11,929 bases of DNA, taken from the NCBI GenBank assembly GCA_003506735.1, contig DNYS01000097.1, positions 1 through 11,929 of the forward strand, written 5' to 3'. Shown piece after piece: positions 1 through 6,294 of this stretch. Under the pieces are notes generated by a model. It was not told where the DNA came from. It saw only the letters and a list, made by a program, of their open reading frames with translations, and searched no databases. The position numbers and the translations under genes were made by a program. How positions within the stretch are numbered: position 1 is the stretch's first letter; each line of letters begins with the position of its first letter. This DNA comes from Nitrospinota bacterium (GTDB taxonomy: Bacteria > UBA8248).

Positions 1-120
1 ATCTGATATCCTCTCGCTCGGGCGTTTTTGGCCAATTATATCATATGGTTACGAGGATTCCGGCCTCATTTTTCTCTGTTCCGCGGCATAATGTGGGCTT
101 ACTTCTTTTCCCGGGCAATT

Positions 121-1140
121 TCAACCCGCCCGCCCCTTGCATGACAGATGGCCTTTTCGGGCGGCCCGCTCCAGGACCTCCGGAATGTTCAGGACTCTCG
201 GCCCCTTCCGGTCGAGTTCGATCCCCACCCTTTCCCCATCGCCGAGCACGTACTCGCGCTCACCGTCGAAGGCAAGAACCTGACCGGCGCGGCCCGATAT
301 CTCGATCCGGTGGCCCGGCAAGATACGCTTCGATTTTTTAATTCTGGCGCTAGCCACCAATCCCGGCCCGATGGGGGACAAAACCTGTTTTCCCCTTCCA
401 CCTCCCCGGGCAAATTCAATCCAAAGACCCTCGGGCTCCTCGGCCGATATGGGATCGATGCTGGCCCCCAGCGCCGAGAGGCCCAGCCCCCCGGGCCGGC
501 ATCTCGTCAATGCCAACGCTTCGAGAAGATCGGTGTCCCACACCGCCCTGGAGCCGGCGAACGCTTCGTTGACGAGCGCCACATCCACGAGCGCCATCTC
601 GGACTCCCCCGAAAGATGCACGACGAGCCGCTTCGAGGAGGCCACCTGACGGGCATAGCGGCGCGGCATCCGCGCATAGAGACCCGCGCCCAGGCCCGCG
701 ACCGTCCCCTCCCAGGCCTGCGAGAAAGCGTTGTTGGTTCCCGTCGAAAGCGGAACAAGGGGGCAGCTTCCGCAACCCTTGGCCGCCGCCCGGCTGGTTC
801 CGTCGCCGCCGAGGACCACGATGCACGCCGCGCCCTCTTCCCTCATCCGGGCCGCCACCCGGACCGTGTCGACGGATTCCCCTCTCGCATCGACATCGAT
901 AAGGCGAACCCTCATTTTCTTCCTGGTCCCGCCCTCCCGGTGCGCCTCGCAAGCCGCCCTGCCCAGGGAGCCCGCGTCGTCGAGGACCAGCGCCTCTTCC
1001 ACCTGCGCCGCCTCGAGCCCCGCCATCACCCGCCGCACGATGAGCAGTTTTTCGTGGTTGCTGAACGTGGTGGCGAGCGCCACCAGGCGGCGGATGTCTT
1101 TTCCCGACTGGGGATTCGCAATGATACCCACGCAGGACAA
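121..1140 (-). CDS. AcoX-like ATP-NAD kinase family protein
   Basis: This is a soluble protein of about 339 residues related to ATP-NAD kinases, in the AcoX-like branch. Members carry the diacylglycerol/NAD kinase nucleotide-binding fold; true NAD kinases make NADP from NAD and ATP. It opens with the typical GIIANPQSGKDIRRLV segment. The kinase GGDGT motif lies at about residues 111-115 and STGTNNAF at 132-139. A glycine-rich C-terminal beta domain follows. The frame is open back to a TTG at 1257, but residues before GIIANP look unlike the family. A GGAGG sits 5 bases before the TTG at 1140, so I place the start there. The gene is divergent from the glycerate kinase gene. The family is clear; the substrate is not, because AcoX proteins have no firmly established reaction. 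The name comes from acetoin-catabolism clusters, and no other acetoin gene is visible here. Confidence 0.85.
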   Translation of the reverse strand: MSCVGIIANPQSGKDIRRLVALATTFSNHEKLLIVRRVMAGLEAAQVEEALVLDDAGSLGRAACEAHREGGTRKKMRVRLIDVDARGESVDTVRVAARMREEGAACIVVLGGDGTSRAAAKGCGSCPLVPLSTGTNNAFSQAWEGTVAGLGAGLYARMPRRYARQVASSKRLVVHLSGESEMALVDVALVNEAFAGSRAVWDTDLLEALALTRCRPGGLGLSALGASIDPISAEEPEGLWIEFARGGGRGKQVLSPIGPGLVASARIKKSKRILPGHRIEISGRAGQVLAFDGEREYVLGDGERVGIELDRKGPRVLNIPEVLERAARKGHLSCKGRAG

Positions 1141-1145
1141 GGCAA

Positions 1146-1150
1146 CCTCC
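1146..1150 (-). promoter_or_regulatory. Ribosome binding site deciding the NAD kinase-like start
   Basis: On the minus strand GGAGG is followed by TTGCC and then a TTG codon at 1140-1138, giving 5-base spacing. It supports starting at 1140 rather than at the upstream TTG at 1257, which would add 39 residues without family resemblance. Confidence 0.6.
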
Positions 1151-1269
1151 GCGATCGGGGAAAACCCGGCGTCCGCTATCTCCACTCCGCCGGAATCGGT
1201 TAGTGTATGTGCCTTATGGCTCTTTTCCGTACCGGAGGCTAATGAAGCGGGAGCCAAGCGTCAAGGATC

Positions 1270-1299
1270 GGGAAATCCCCAATTGGGAAATCCCCATTT
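1270..1299. repeat. Tandem 15-base repeat in the divergent intergenic region
   Basis: GGGAAATCCCCAATT (1270-1284) is followed directly by GGGAAATCCCCATTT (1285-1299); the copies agree at 14 of 15 positions. Each has GGG...CCC dyad symmetry, and the junction contains the perfect palindrome CCCAATTGGG (1278-1287). The next bases, AACAAAGGG, pair in part with CCC.TTT, so the block resembles the AAATCCCC..TTTAACAAAGGGG palindromes scattered between genes in many bacteria. It lies between divergent genes, so it could also be a paired binding site. Confidence 0.6.
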
Positions 1300-1325
1300 A
1301 ACAAAGGGCGGAGTTCGAATCATCC

Positions 1326-2735
1326 ATGGCCACGCGCCGCCGCACATCCCGAAAAATAAAATCATCCCTGGGAGCCGGGAAAGAACCGCCCACCCGCCAG
1401 CCGGCCCACCTTCGCCGGGATGCGAAAGCCATCTTCCGTGCCGCCCTGGCATCGGTCCGGGCGGAAAAAGTGCTCCCCGAAACGATCTCCCTCGAAACAA
1501 CCAAAGCGGGAGAGTGGCTTCGGTGCGCCGGGAAGCGGTTCCCGCTCCGGCCGGGCGGGCGGCTCATCGTCGTCGGCGCCGGCAAGGCCAGCTCCCACAT
1601 GGCGCGTGCGGCCGAGCGCCTTTTGGGCCGCCGGGTGGATGGCGGCGCCGTCGTCACCCAGAGGGGCCACGCCGTCCGGTGCAAACGGATCGAAATTCTC
1701 GAGGCTGGCCATCCGGTTCCGGACGAAGACGGAATTGAGGCGGCGCGGACTATCGGCGCCTGGATCGACGGTGCCGGAGAAGAGGATTTGGTGCTTTGCC
1801 TGATTTCGGGCGGTGGCTCAGCCCTGATGCCCGCCCCAGCCGAGGGAGTCACGCTCGGGGAAAAGCGTGCGGCCACCGGCGCTCTTCTGAAATCGGGCGC
1901 AACGATCAACGCCCTGAACTGTGTGCGAAAACACCTCTCCCGCCTCAAGGGGGGCCACATCGCCCGGCGCGCCGCCCCGGCCCGCCTCCTGACCCTGGCC
2001 ATATCGGACGTGATCGGCGATCCGCTCGACGTCATCGCATCCGGGCCAACCTGCGGTGACCCCACCACCTTCGCCGACGCCGAGCGTGAGCTGAAATCCC
2101 ACGGCGTCTGGAAGAGCCTCCCGCCCGGCATACGCCGGCACCTCCAAAAAGGGATCGCCGGCGATATTCCCGAGACACCGGACCCGGCGGACCCGTTATT
2201 CGAGCGGGTGCACAACGTCGTTGCCGCCAACAACGAGACCGCCCTGAAGGCCGCCGCCGGTGCCGCGCGCGCCCTGGGATACCGCCCGATGATTCTCACC
2301 CGGCGCATGCAGGGAGAGGCCCGCGAAATCGGCCGCTTTCTGGCGGGATTGACCGATGGAGTCCGAGGCGAGGGATTTCCCGCCCGGCCGCCGGTCTGTC
2401 TTCTCCTGGGAGGAGAGACAACCGTCACCGTCCGGGGAAAGGGCATCGGTGGCCGGTGCCAGGAACTGGCCTTGTCGTTTCTTGGACGGATCGCCGATTG
2501 CGATTCGGTTTGCCTCCTCTCCGCGGGCAGCGACGGGAGGGATGGCCCCTCCCCGACGGCCGGGGCAATCGTGGACGGCGGATCAATGGAAATTCTGAAA
2601 AAACAAGGTCTTGACGTGGGATCCTTTTTGAGTGAAAATGACAGTTATGGATATTTCAACAGGTTCGGAGGGGCCTTTTCTTTAACTCCCACCGGAACCA
2701 ACGTGATGGATATTGTGGTTTTGCTTGTTTGTTGA
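1326..2735 (+). CDS. Class II glycerate 2-kinase (DUF4147/MOFRL family)
   Basis: This cytoplasmic enzyme of 469 residues phosphorylates D-glycerate with ATP to 2-phosphoglycerate. Such enzymes serve glyoxylate, tartrate, serine-cycle or hydroxypyruvate metabolism and are sometimes misnamed hydroxypyruvate reductase (TtuD). The N-terminal DUF4147 domain shows VVGAGKAS at residues 82-89, SGGGSAL at 161-167, NALNCVRKHLSRLKGG at 195-210 (K202 is the likely catalytic lysine) and SDVIGDP...SGPT at 227-242. The C-terminal MOFRL domain shows GGETTV at 362-367, SDGRDGPSPTAGA at 402-414 and TGTNVMDI at 456-463. Length is normal for the family. The ATG at 1326 has GGAG 12 bases upstream, a rather long spacing. 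The usual TGPTGTNV loop reads LTPTGTNV, which may be one glycine short. Pyruvate kinase downstream fits a glycerate-to-pyruvate route. Confidence 0.93.
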   Translation: MATRRRTSRKIKSSLGAGKEPPTRQPAHLRRDAKAIFRAALASVRAEKVLPETISLETTKAGEWLRCAGKRFPLRPGGRLIVVGAGKASSHMARAAERLLGRRVDGGAVVTQRGHAVRCKRIEILEAGHPVPDEDGIEAARTIGAWIDGAGEEDLVLCLISGGGSALMPAPAEGVTLGEKRAATGALLKSGATINALNCVRKHLSRLKGGHIARRAAPARLLTLAISDVIGDPLDVIASGPTCGDPTTFADAERELKSHGVWKSLPPGIRRHLQKGIAGDIPETPDPADPLFERVHNVVAANNETALKAAAGAARALGYRPMILTRRMQGEAREIGRFLAGLTDGVRGEGFPARPPVCLLLGGETTVTVRGKGIGGRCQELALSFLGRIADCDSVCLLSAGSDGRDGPSPTAGAIVDGGSMEILKKQGLDVGSFLSENDSYGYFNRFGGAFSLTPTGTNVMDIVVLLVC

Positions 2736-2737
2736 AG

Positions 2738-2751
2738 TGAATATATATTCA
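2738..2751. other. Perfect 14-base palindrome after the glycerate kinase gene
   Basis: TGAATATATATTCA is a perfect inverted repeat beginning 2 bases after the glycerate kinase stop and about 60 bases before the next start. It has no following T-run and is too AT-rich for a good intrinsic terminator. It could be a regulator site for the DUF3047 gene or simply AT-rich spacer. Confidence 0.35.
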
Positions 2752-2803
2752 TACGTAATGTCCTTATAGAAAGTATCAGCGCCCGCCCGGCGATTTTGAT
2801 TTT

Positions 2804-2807
2804 GAGG
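2804..2807 (+). promoter_or_regulatory. Ribosome binding site deciding the DUF3047 start
   Basis: GAGG lies 6 bases before the ATG at 2814. This favours that ATG over the in-frame TTG at 2796, which would add six residues ahead of the signal peptide. Confidence 0.55.
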
Positions 2808-2813
2808 TTTCAT

Positions 2814-3578
2814 ATGGCAACTTTGCCCGGCTTGTGGGTCCGGTCCGCGTCATTCATCGCCGCCGGAGCCCTTGTTTGCCTGCTCTCCCCCGCCCCCGCT
2901 CAAAGCGCGGCAAGTTCTCTTGTTGTCAGCAATTACTCCAAGCCTCTGATTGTCACCCAATCAAACGGCCTTCCCAAGGGATGGAAGCTCCGGATTTGGG
3001 CCGGCGAGCCGGATGTGAAGGTCATTCGGGAGAACGGCAAAAATGTTCTCCGCCTTAGAAGTAGAGTTTCATCTCTCAGTTTATACAAAGACTTAAAGGT
3101 CAATCTCAAGAATTACCCTCATCTTAAATGGCGCTGGAAAGTCACCAAGCTCCCCAAAAATGCCGATGCGCGGGTCAACAACCGCGACGATCAGGCCGCC
3201 GGCGTTTACGTCGTATTTCCCCGCTTTCCAAAGATGATCAACACCCAGCTTTTGGCTTATATATGGGAAACCAGCGCCCCGGTCGGCTCCATCCTTCGAA
3301 ACAAGAAAAACCCCGCGGTCCATTACATCGTGGTCCGCAGCGGGAAGGGCCGGCTCAACGAGTGGATTACCGAGGAGCGCAACGTCATCGAGGACTACCG
3401 CCAGGTGTTCGGCGAGGACCCGCCAATGGTGGGCGGGGTCGCCCTGCTCATCGACAGCGACGATACCCACTCCCAGGCGGAAAGTTATTTCGCCAAGATC
3501 GAATTCCTCAAGCGATCTCACGTACAATTGCCGCCACCGGCCAACCAGCTCGTCAAATCGATCATCCCCAAGCCCTAA
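2814..3578 (+). CDS. Exported DUF3047-family protein of unknown function
   Basis: This 254-residue protein has a Sec signal peptide: R10, then a hydrophobic stretch at about 12-25, and a likely cut near APAQSA at 27-32. The mature part matches my recollection of DUF3047 proteins, small secreted beta-rich proteins of unknown role. Visible landmarks are WRW (about 106-108), LPKNADAR (113-120), a DDQAAGVYVVFPRF segment (125-138) and YIWE (149-152). The C-terminal half contains a conserved-looking GKGRLNEWITEERNV stretch and a GGVALLIDSDDTHSQAE stretch. No catalytic motif is recognisable. Start at 2814 is chosen for its GAGG spacing and clean signal peptide. The protein sits between glycerate kinase and pyruvate kinase on the same strand. 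The gaps (about 80 and 130 bases) leave co-transcription uncertain, and I see no obvious functional link to either enzyme. Confidence 0.8.
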   Translation: MATLPGLWVRSASFIAAGALVCLLSPAPAQSAASSLVVSNYSKPLIVTQSNGLPKGWKLRIWAGEPDVKVIRENGKNVLRLRSRVSSLSLYKDLKVNLKNYPHLKWRWKVTKLPKNADARVNNRDDQAAGVYVVFPRFPKMINTQLLAYIWETSAPVGSILRNKKNPAVHYIVVRSGKGRLNEWITEERNVIEDYRQVFGEDPPMVGGVALLIDSDDTHSQAESYFAKIEFLKRSHVQLPPPANQLVKSIIPKP

Positions 3579-3589
3579 GGCGCCTTGGG
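3574..3589 (+). terminator. Weak hairpin at the end of the DUF3047 gene
   Basis: CCTAAG and CTTGGG pair (one G-T pair) around a GCGC loop, overlapping the stop codon of the DUF3047 gene. No T-run follows, so this is at best a weak or Rho-assisted terminator. Confidence 0.25.
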
Positions 3590-3637
3590 TGAAATCATTT
3601 GCCGGACCTGAAATTTTCTTTCACCCCTCATACCCGC

Positions 3638-3643
3638 TATACT
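3638..3643 (+). promoter_or_regulatory. Possible -10 box for pyruvate kinase
   Basis: TATACT matches the sigma-70 -10 consensus at 5 of 6 positions and lies about 70 bases before the pyk start. The region 17 bases upstream (TTTCTT, 3615-3620) is a poor -35 box, so this is only a candidate start for the pyk-ROK kinase unit. Confidence 0.3.
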
Positions 3644-3709
3644 GCCTCCTGCACCTGAGAGAACCATTCATTCAGGCCCCCATTCCCCGGGACGGAGTTG
3701 GGTAGCGAT

Positions 3710-5128
3710 ATGCCCCGGACAAAAATCGTCTGCACACTGGGTCCAGCGAGCAACAAGGCATCCATCCTGCGATCCATGATTCGCGCCGGGATGAACGTGG
3801 CCCGCCTCAACTTCTCCCACGGCACCCAAGCCGAGCACAGGGCCACCATCCGGAAAATCCGGCGAATCGCATCCGAGGAAGACCGCCCCATCGCCGTCCT
3901 CGCCGACATGGGAGGGCCCAAATTCCGCCTCGGAAAGGTGAAGGCCGGAGAAACGCTCCGCGAAGGGCGGCGGGTGAGCTTGATGGGCCAGGCCCGCCTG
4001 GGCACATCGGATAGACTCTCCATCAACCGGCCCGCACTCCTCCCCCAGCTGGGCCTGGGGGACCGCGTCATGATCTGGGACGGCAAGGTCCAGCTCGAGG
4101 TCATCGAAACCGGGGAAGAGGAAGTCACCTGCCGGGTCGTCATCGGCGGGCCGCTCAAGGACGGCGCCGGGCTCAACATGCCGGACACCACCCTCGACAT
4201 TCCGGCCCTGACGGATAAGGACAAAAAAGACATCGCCTTCTGCGCCCGGCAAGGAGTGGACTTCATCGCCCTCTCCTTCGTGCGGACGGCGGCGGATATT
4301 GAGTTGTGCCGCCGCGAAATTCGCTCCAACAAAGTGGACATCCCCATCGTCGCGAAGATGGAGAAAACCGAGGCCATCCGGAATCTCGAGGAAATCATCG
4401 AGGCGACGGATGGGGTGATGGTCGCGCGCGGAGACTTGGGGATCGAGATTCCCCTCGAGGAGGTTCCGCGCGCCCAGAAGAGAATCATCGCCTGCGCCAA
4501 CACGCTCGGGAAACCCGTCATCACGGCCACCGAGATGCTCTTGTCCATGGTGGATGCGGCCCGCCCCACCAGGGCCGAGGCCGGCGACGTGGCCAATGCC
4601 ATCCTCGATGGGTCCGACGCCGTCATGCTCAGCGAGGAAACATCGGTGGGCAAACATCCCTCCGAAGTCATCCGGATGATGGCCCGCATCGCCGAGGCGA
4701 CCGAGAAAGGCGCCGCCGACTCGTTTAACGAGGCCAGGAGGCGCCGGTCCGCGGACGGCGATTCCGATCTGGGCCATGCGATCGCCCGCTCCACCGTGGA
4801 CCTTGCCCGCGACCTGAACGCCGCCGTGATCATCACCCCGACGGACTCGGGCGACACGCCCCGGCGGCTCGTTCTCCAGCGCCCCCCGCAGGCCGTGATC
4901 GCCCTGAGCACCTCGGATCGGACCCTCCGGCGGCTTGCCCTTTCTTGGGGCGTCGTTCCATGGAAACTACCGCGCCGCCTGCCCCTCGAAAAGATTCTTC
5001 CTGCTATCCGGGATCGAATCCTCGACGAGCAACTGGGAGTCCAGGGCGATCATGTCATTTTCTGCGCGGGCTATCCCTTCGGAGCCAAAGAGAATTCGGG
5101 AAGGGTCATTCAAACCGAGGTGATCTGA
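3710..5128 (+). CDS. pyk: Pyruvate kinase
   Basis: This cytoplasmic enzyme of 472 residues makes ATP and pyruvate from PEP and ADP, the last step of glycolysis. The protein begins RTKIVCTLGPAS, followed by MNVARLNFSHG. Further on are ADMGGPKFR, the B-domain edge LNMPDTTLDIPALTDKD, and the catalytic lysine segment IPIVAKMEKTEAI. MVARGDLGIEIP and ARPTRAEAGDVANAILDGSDAVMLSEETS follow. The C-terminal allosteric-type domain (VIITPTDSGDTPRRL...) is complete. Small departures from the usual motifs are ATEMLLSM for ATQMLESM and SEETS for SGETA. The ATG at 3710 matches the family N-terminus; a TTG at 3698 directly after GGAG is less likely. The ROK kinase begins 2 bases after the stop, so the two genes are probably one transcription unit. 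With the upstream glycerate kinase, it would complete conversion of glycerate to pyruvate through enolase. Confidence 0.96.
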   Translation: MPRTKIVCTLGPASNKASILRSMIRAGMNVARLNFSHGTQAEHRATIRKIRRIASEEDRPIAVLADMGGPKFRLGKVKAGETLREGRRVSLMGQARLGTSDRLSINRPALLPQLGLGDRVMIWDGKVQLEVIETGEEEVTCRVVIGGPLKDGAGLNMPDTTLDIPALTDKDKKDIAFCARQGVDFIALSFVRTAADIELCRREIRSNKVDIPIVAKMEKTEAIRNLEEIIEATDGVMVARGDLGIEIPLEEVPRAQKRIIACANTLGKPVITATEMLLSMVDAARPTRAEAGDVANAILDGSDAVMLSEETSVGKHPSEVIRMMARIAEATEKGAADSFNEARRRRSADGDSDLGHAIARSTVDLARDLNAAVIITPTDSGDTPRRLVLQRPPQAVIALSTSDRTLRRLALSWGVVPWKLPRRLPLEKILPAIRDRILDEQLGVQGDHVIFCAGYPFGAKENSGRVIQTEVI

Positions 5129-5130
5129 GC

Positions 5131-6072
5131 GTGGCCGGAAATGTGGGCATCTACCTCGGGATCGATCTGGGAGGCACCCGCGTCAAAGCGGCCCGCTTCA
5201 CCCCGGATGGCGTTCGGGAGGCTTCGGAAAGCGCGCCCTCCGAAGCCCAAGGGGACGCGGACGCCATCCTCGAGGCGATCCATTCGGCGGGTTCTTCGCT
5301 GGCCGGAAACGCGGACCTGCTCGGAGTGGGCCTGGGCGCCGCCGGGCTCCTCGATCCCGAGGCGGGCCGGATTCTCAACTCCCCCAACATCCCCTCCCTG
5401 AACGGATTCGATCTCAAGGCCCGCCTCCAGGAGGCCTTCGGAAATGTCCCCGTCCATATGATGAACGACGCGAACGCGGCCGCATTGGGCGAATTCCACG
5501 CGGGCGCGGGCGTGGACTCATCGAGCATGTTTCTCCTCACTCTGGGAACGGGAATCGGTGGCGGATTCGTCGTCAATGGAAAAATCTGGGGAGGGGCGGC
5601 GGGTGTTGCCGCCGAAGCTGGCCATATGTGCATTCAGGCGGACGGTCCCCTATGCCACTGCGGGGCGCGGGGCTGTCTGGAGGCATGCGTCTCGGGCTGG
5701 GCGTTCGTCCGGGACGCCGAGGAAATCGCCCGGAACACACCCGCCTCCGCCATCGCCCGGCTGCCCTCCCTCACGCCCCTCGCCTTGGCCAGGCTGGCCG
5801 AGGGCGGTGACGCGTATGCGCGCTCCCTTTGGGAGAAAGCGGGAACGATGCTCGGCACCGGCATCGCCAACCTGATGAATCTCCTGAACCCGGATTGTGT
5901 CGTGTTGGCCGGGGGGCTTGGAAAGGCGGGGAGCCTGTTACTCGATCCGGCCCGGCGCGCCTGGGAGAGCCAGGCTTTCGAGGAGGCCCACAAATCCACT
6001 GCCGTCAAGATGGGAGCCCTCGGCGAATGGGCCGGAGTTCGTGGCGCGATCCAGCCGTTTTTGAATCCGTAA
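5131..6072 (+). CDS. ROK-family sugar kinase (glucokinase-like)
   Basis: This 313-residue cytoplasmic kinase would phosphorylate a hexose or N-acetylhexosamine with ATP. The phosphate-binding loop LGIDLGGTRVKAARF is at residues 9-23. MMNDANAAALGE at 110-121 carries the presumed catalytic base D113. LGTGIGGGFVVNGKI follows at 138-152. The structural zinc site of ROK proteins is intact: H165 in EAGH and CHCGARGCLE with C175, C177 and C182. The GTG at 5131 is chosen because the phosphate loop follows directly and GAGG lies 10 bases upstream; the longer open frame is only the shadow of pyk. There is no N-terminal helix-turn-helix, so this is an enzyme and not a ROK repressor. Length fits glucokinase. 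Coupling to pyk suggests feeding sugar into glycolysis. The exact sugar cannot be read from the sequence. Confidence 0.92.
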   Translation: MAGNVGIYLGIDLGGTRVKAARFTPDGVREASESAPSEAQGDADAILEAIHSAGSSLAGNADLLGVGLGAAGLLDPEAGRILNSPNIPSLNGFDLKARLQEAFGNVPVHMMNDANAAALGEFHAGAGVDSSSMFLLTLGTGIGGGFVVNGKIWGGAAGVAAEAGHMCIQADGPLCHCGARGCLEACVSGWAFVRDAEEIARNTPASAIARLPSLTPLALARLAEGGDAYARSLWEKAGTMLGTGIANLMNLLNPDCVVLAGGLGKAGSLLLDPARRAWESQAFEEAHKSTAVKMGALGEWAGVRGAIQPFLNP

Positions 6073-6144
6073 TGAGAAATAGAATTTTCATAGTGTTACC
6101 TCTTCCTTTGCATGCACCCACATAAATTAATGTAAATAATAGAT

Positions 6145-6166
6145 TATTATTGATATATTATTGATA
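6145..6166. repeat. Tandem 11-base repeat TATTATTGATA x2
   Basis: TATTATTGATA occurs twice without a gap, followed by TATT, which starts a third copy. The 11-base period is close to one DNA turn, so each copy presents the same face. Each copy also contains TTGATA, a 5-of-6 match to a -35 box. It may be a promoter element, a site for a DNA-bending protein, or simple low-complexity sequence. Confidence 0.6.
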
Positions 6167-6219
6167 TATTTTATGCAATTCGATTTATAGTTTTCGAAGA
6201 TATTTTTTTTACGTATATG

Positions 6220-6248
6220 TTGACATGATAACAGTGTTAAGTTAATTT
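6220..6248 (+). promoter_or_regulatory. Candidate promoter of the regulator-iron transporter operon
   Basis: TTGACA (6220-6225) is a perfect -35 box. The best-spaced -10 is TAATTT (6243-6248, 17-base spacer), which matches the consensus at only 3 of 6 positions. The whole -10 lies inside the 17-base palindrome, so a protein bound there should block RNA polymerase. Confidence 0.45.
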
Positions 6249-6254
6249 AACTTA
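6238..6254. promoter_or_regulatory. Putative DtxR/IdeR-type operator (17-base perfect palindrome)
   Basis: TAAGTTAA-T-TTAACTTA is a perfect inverted repeat about 40 bases before the regulator start. Taken as 19 bases (6237-6255), it matches the known DtxR/IdeR iron box TTAGGTTAGSCTAACCTAA at 13 positions. The mismatches within the half-sites are G-to-A or C-to-T changes placed symmetrically. It overlaps the presumed -10 box and adjoins a DtxR-family gene, so metal-dependent autorepression is the simplest reading. Confidence 0.6.
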
Positions 6255-6294
6255 GTTATTTCAGGACCGAGCAATCTTTTTCAGGAGAGTCCCT

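Larger units (their letters stand above)
6073..6294. other. AT-rich intergenic regulatory region upstream of the metal regulator
   Basis: This is the largest gene-free stretch in the window and differs sharply from the GC-rich surroundings: 53 of the 60 bases at 6121-6180 are A or T. It contains an AATAAT-AG-ATTATT inverted repeat (6135-6148), a tandem 11-base repeat, a TTGACA box and a 17-base palindrome. AGGAG at 6283-6287 is the ribosome binding site for the regulator. I see no ORF or structured RNA. Confidence 0.7.

Noticed and set aside
35..40. TATAAT on the minus strand at the left edge, possibly a promoter for a gene outside the window
   Set aside because: No acceptable -35 box at 16-18 base spacing, and the downstream gene is not visible.
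148..1203. Long open frame (351 codons) on the plus strand opposite the NAD kinase-like gene
   Set aside because: Its translation is Arg/Pro/His-rich with no recognisable family, as expected for the antisense of a GC-rich gene; the minus-strand frame has clear kinase motifs.
731..1738. Plus-strand open frame spanning the divergent intergenic region
   Set aside because: Low-complexity Arg/Pro/Ser translation overlapping two well-supported genes in other frames.
3637..4911. Open frames of 424 and 369 codons antisense to pyruvate kinase
   Set aside because: Shadow frames of a highly conserved gene; no family resemblance in their translations.
5131..6072. ROK-family transcriptional repressor instead of a kinase
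   Set aside because: No N-terminal helix-turn-helix; the protein starts directly at the ATP-binding loop and has the length of glucokinases.
6073..6100. ATGAGAAA-TAGAA-TTTTCAT as a terminator for the ROK kinase gene
   Set aside because: AT-only stem with a bulge and no following T-run; too weak to call.
6145..6166. Start of a CRISPR array or iteron origin in the AT-rich tandem repeat
   Set aside because: Only two 11-base units without spacers, and no replication or cas gene nearby.
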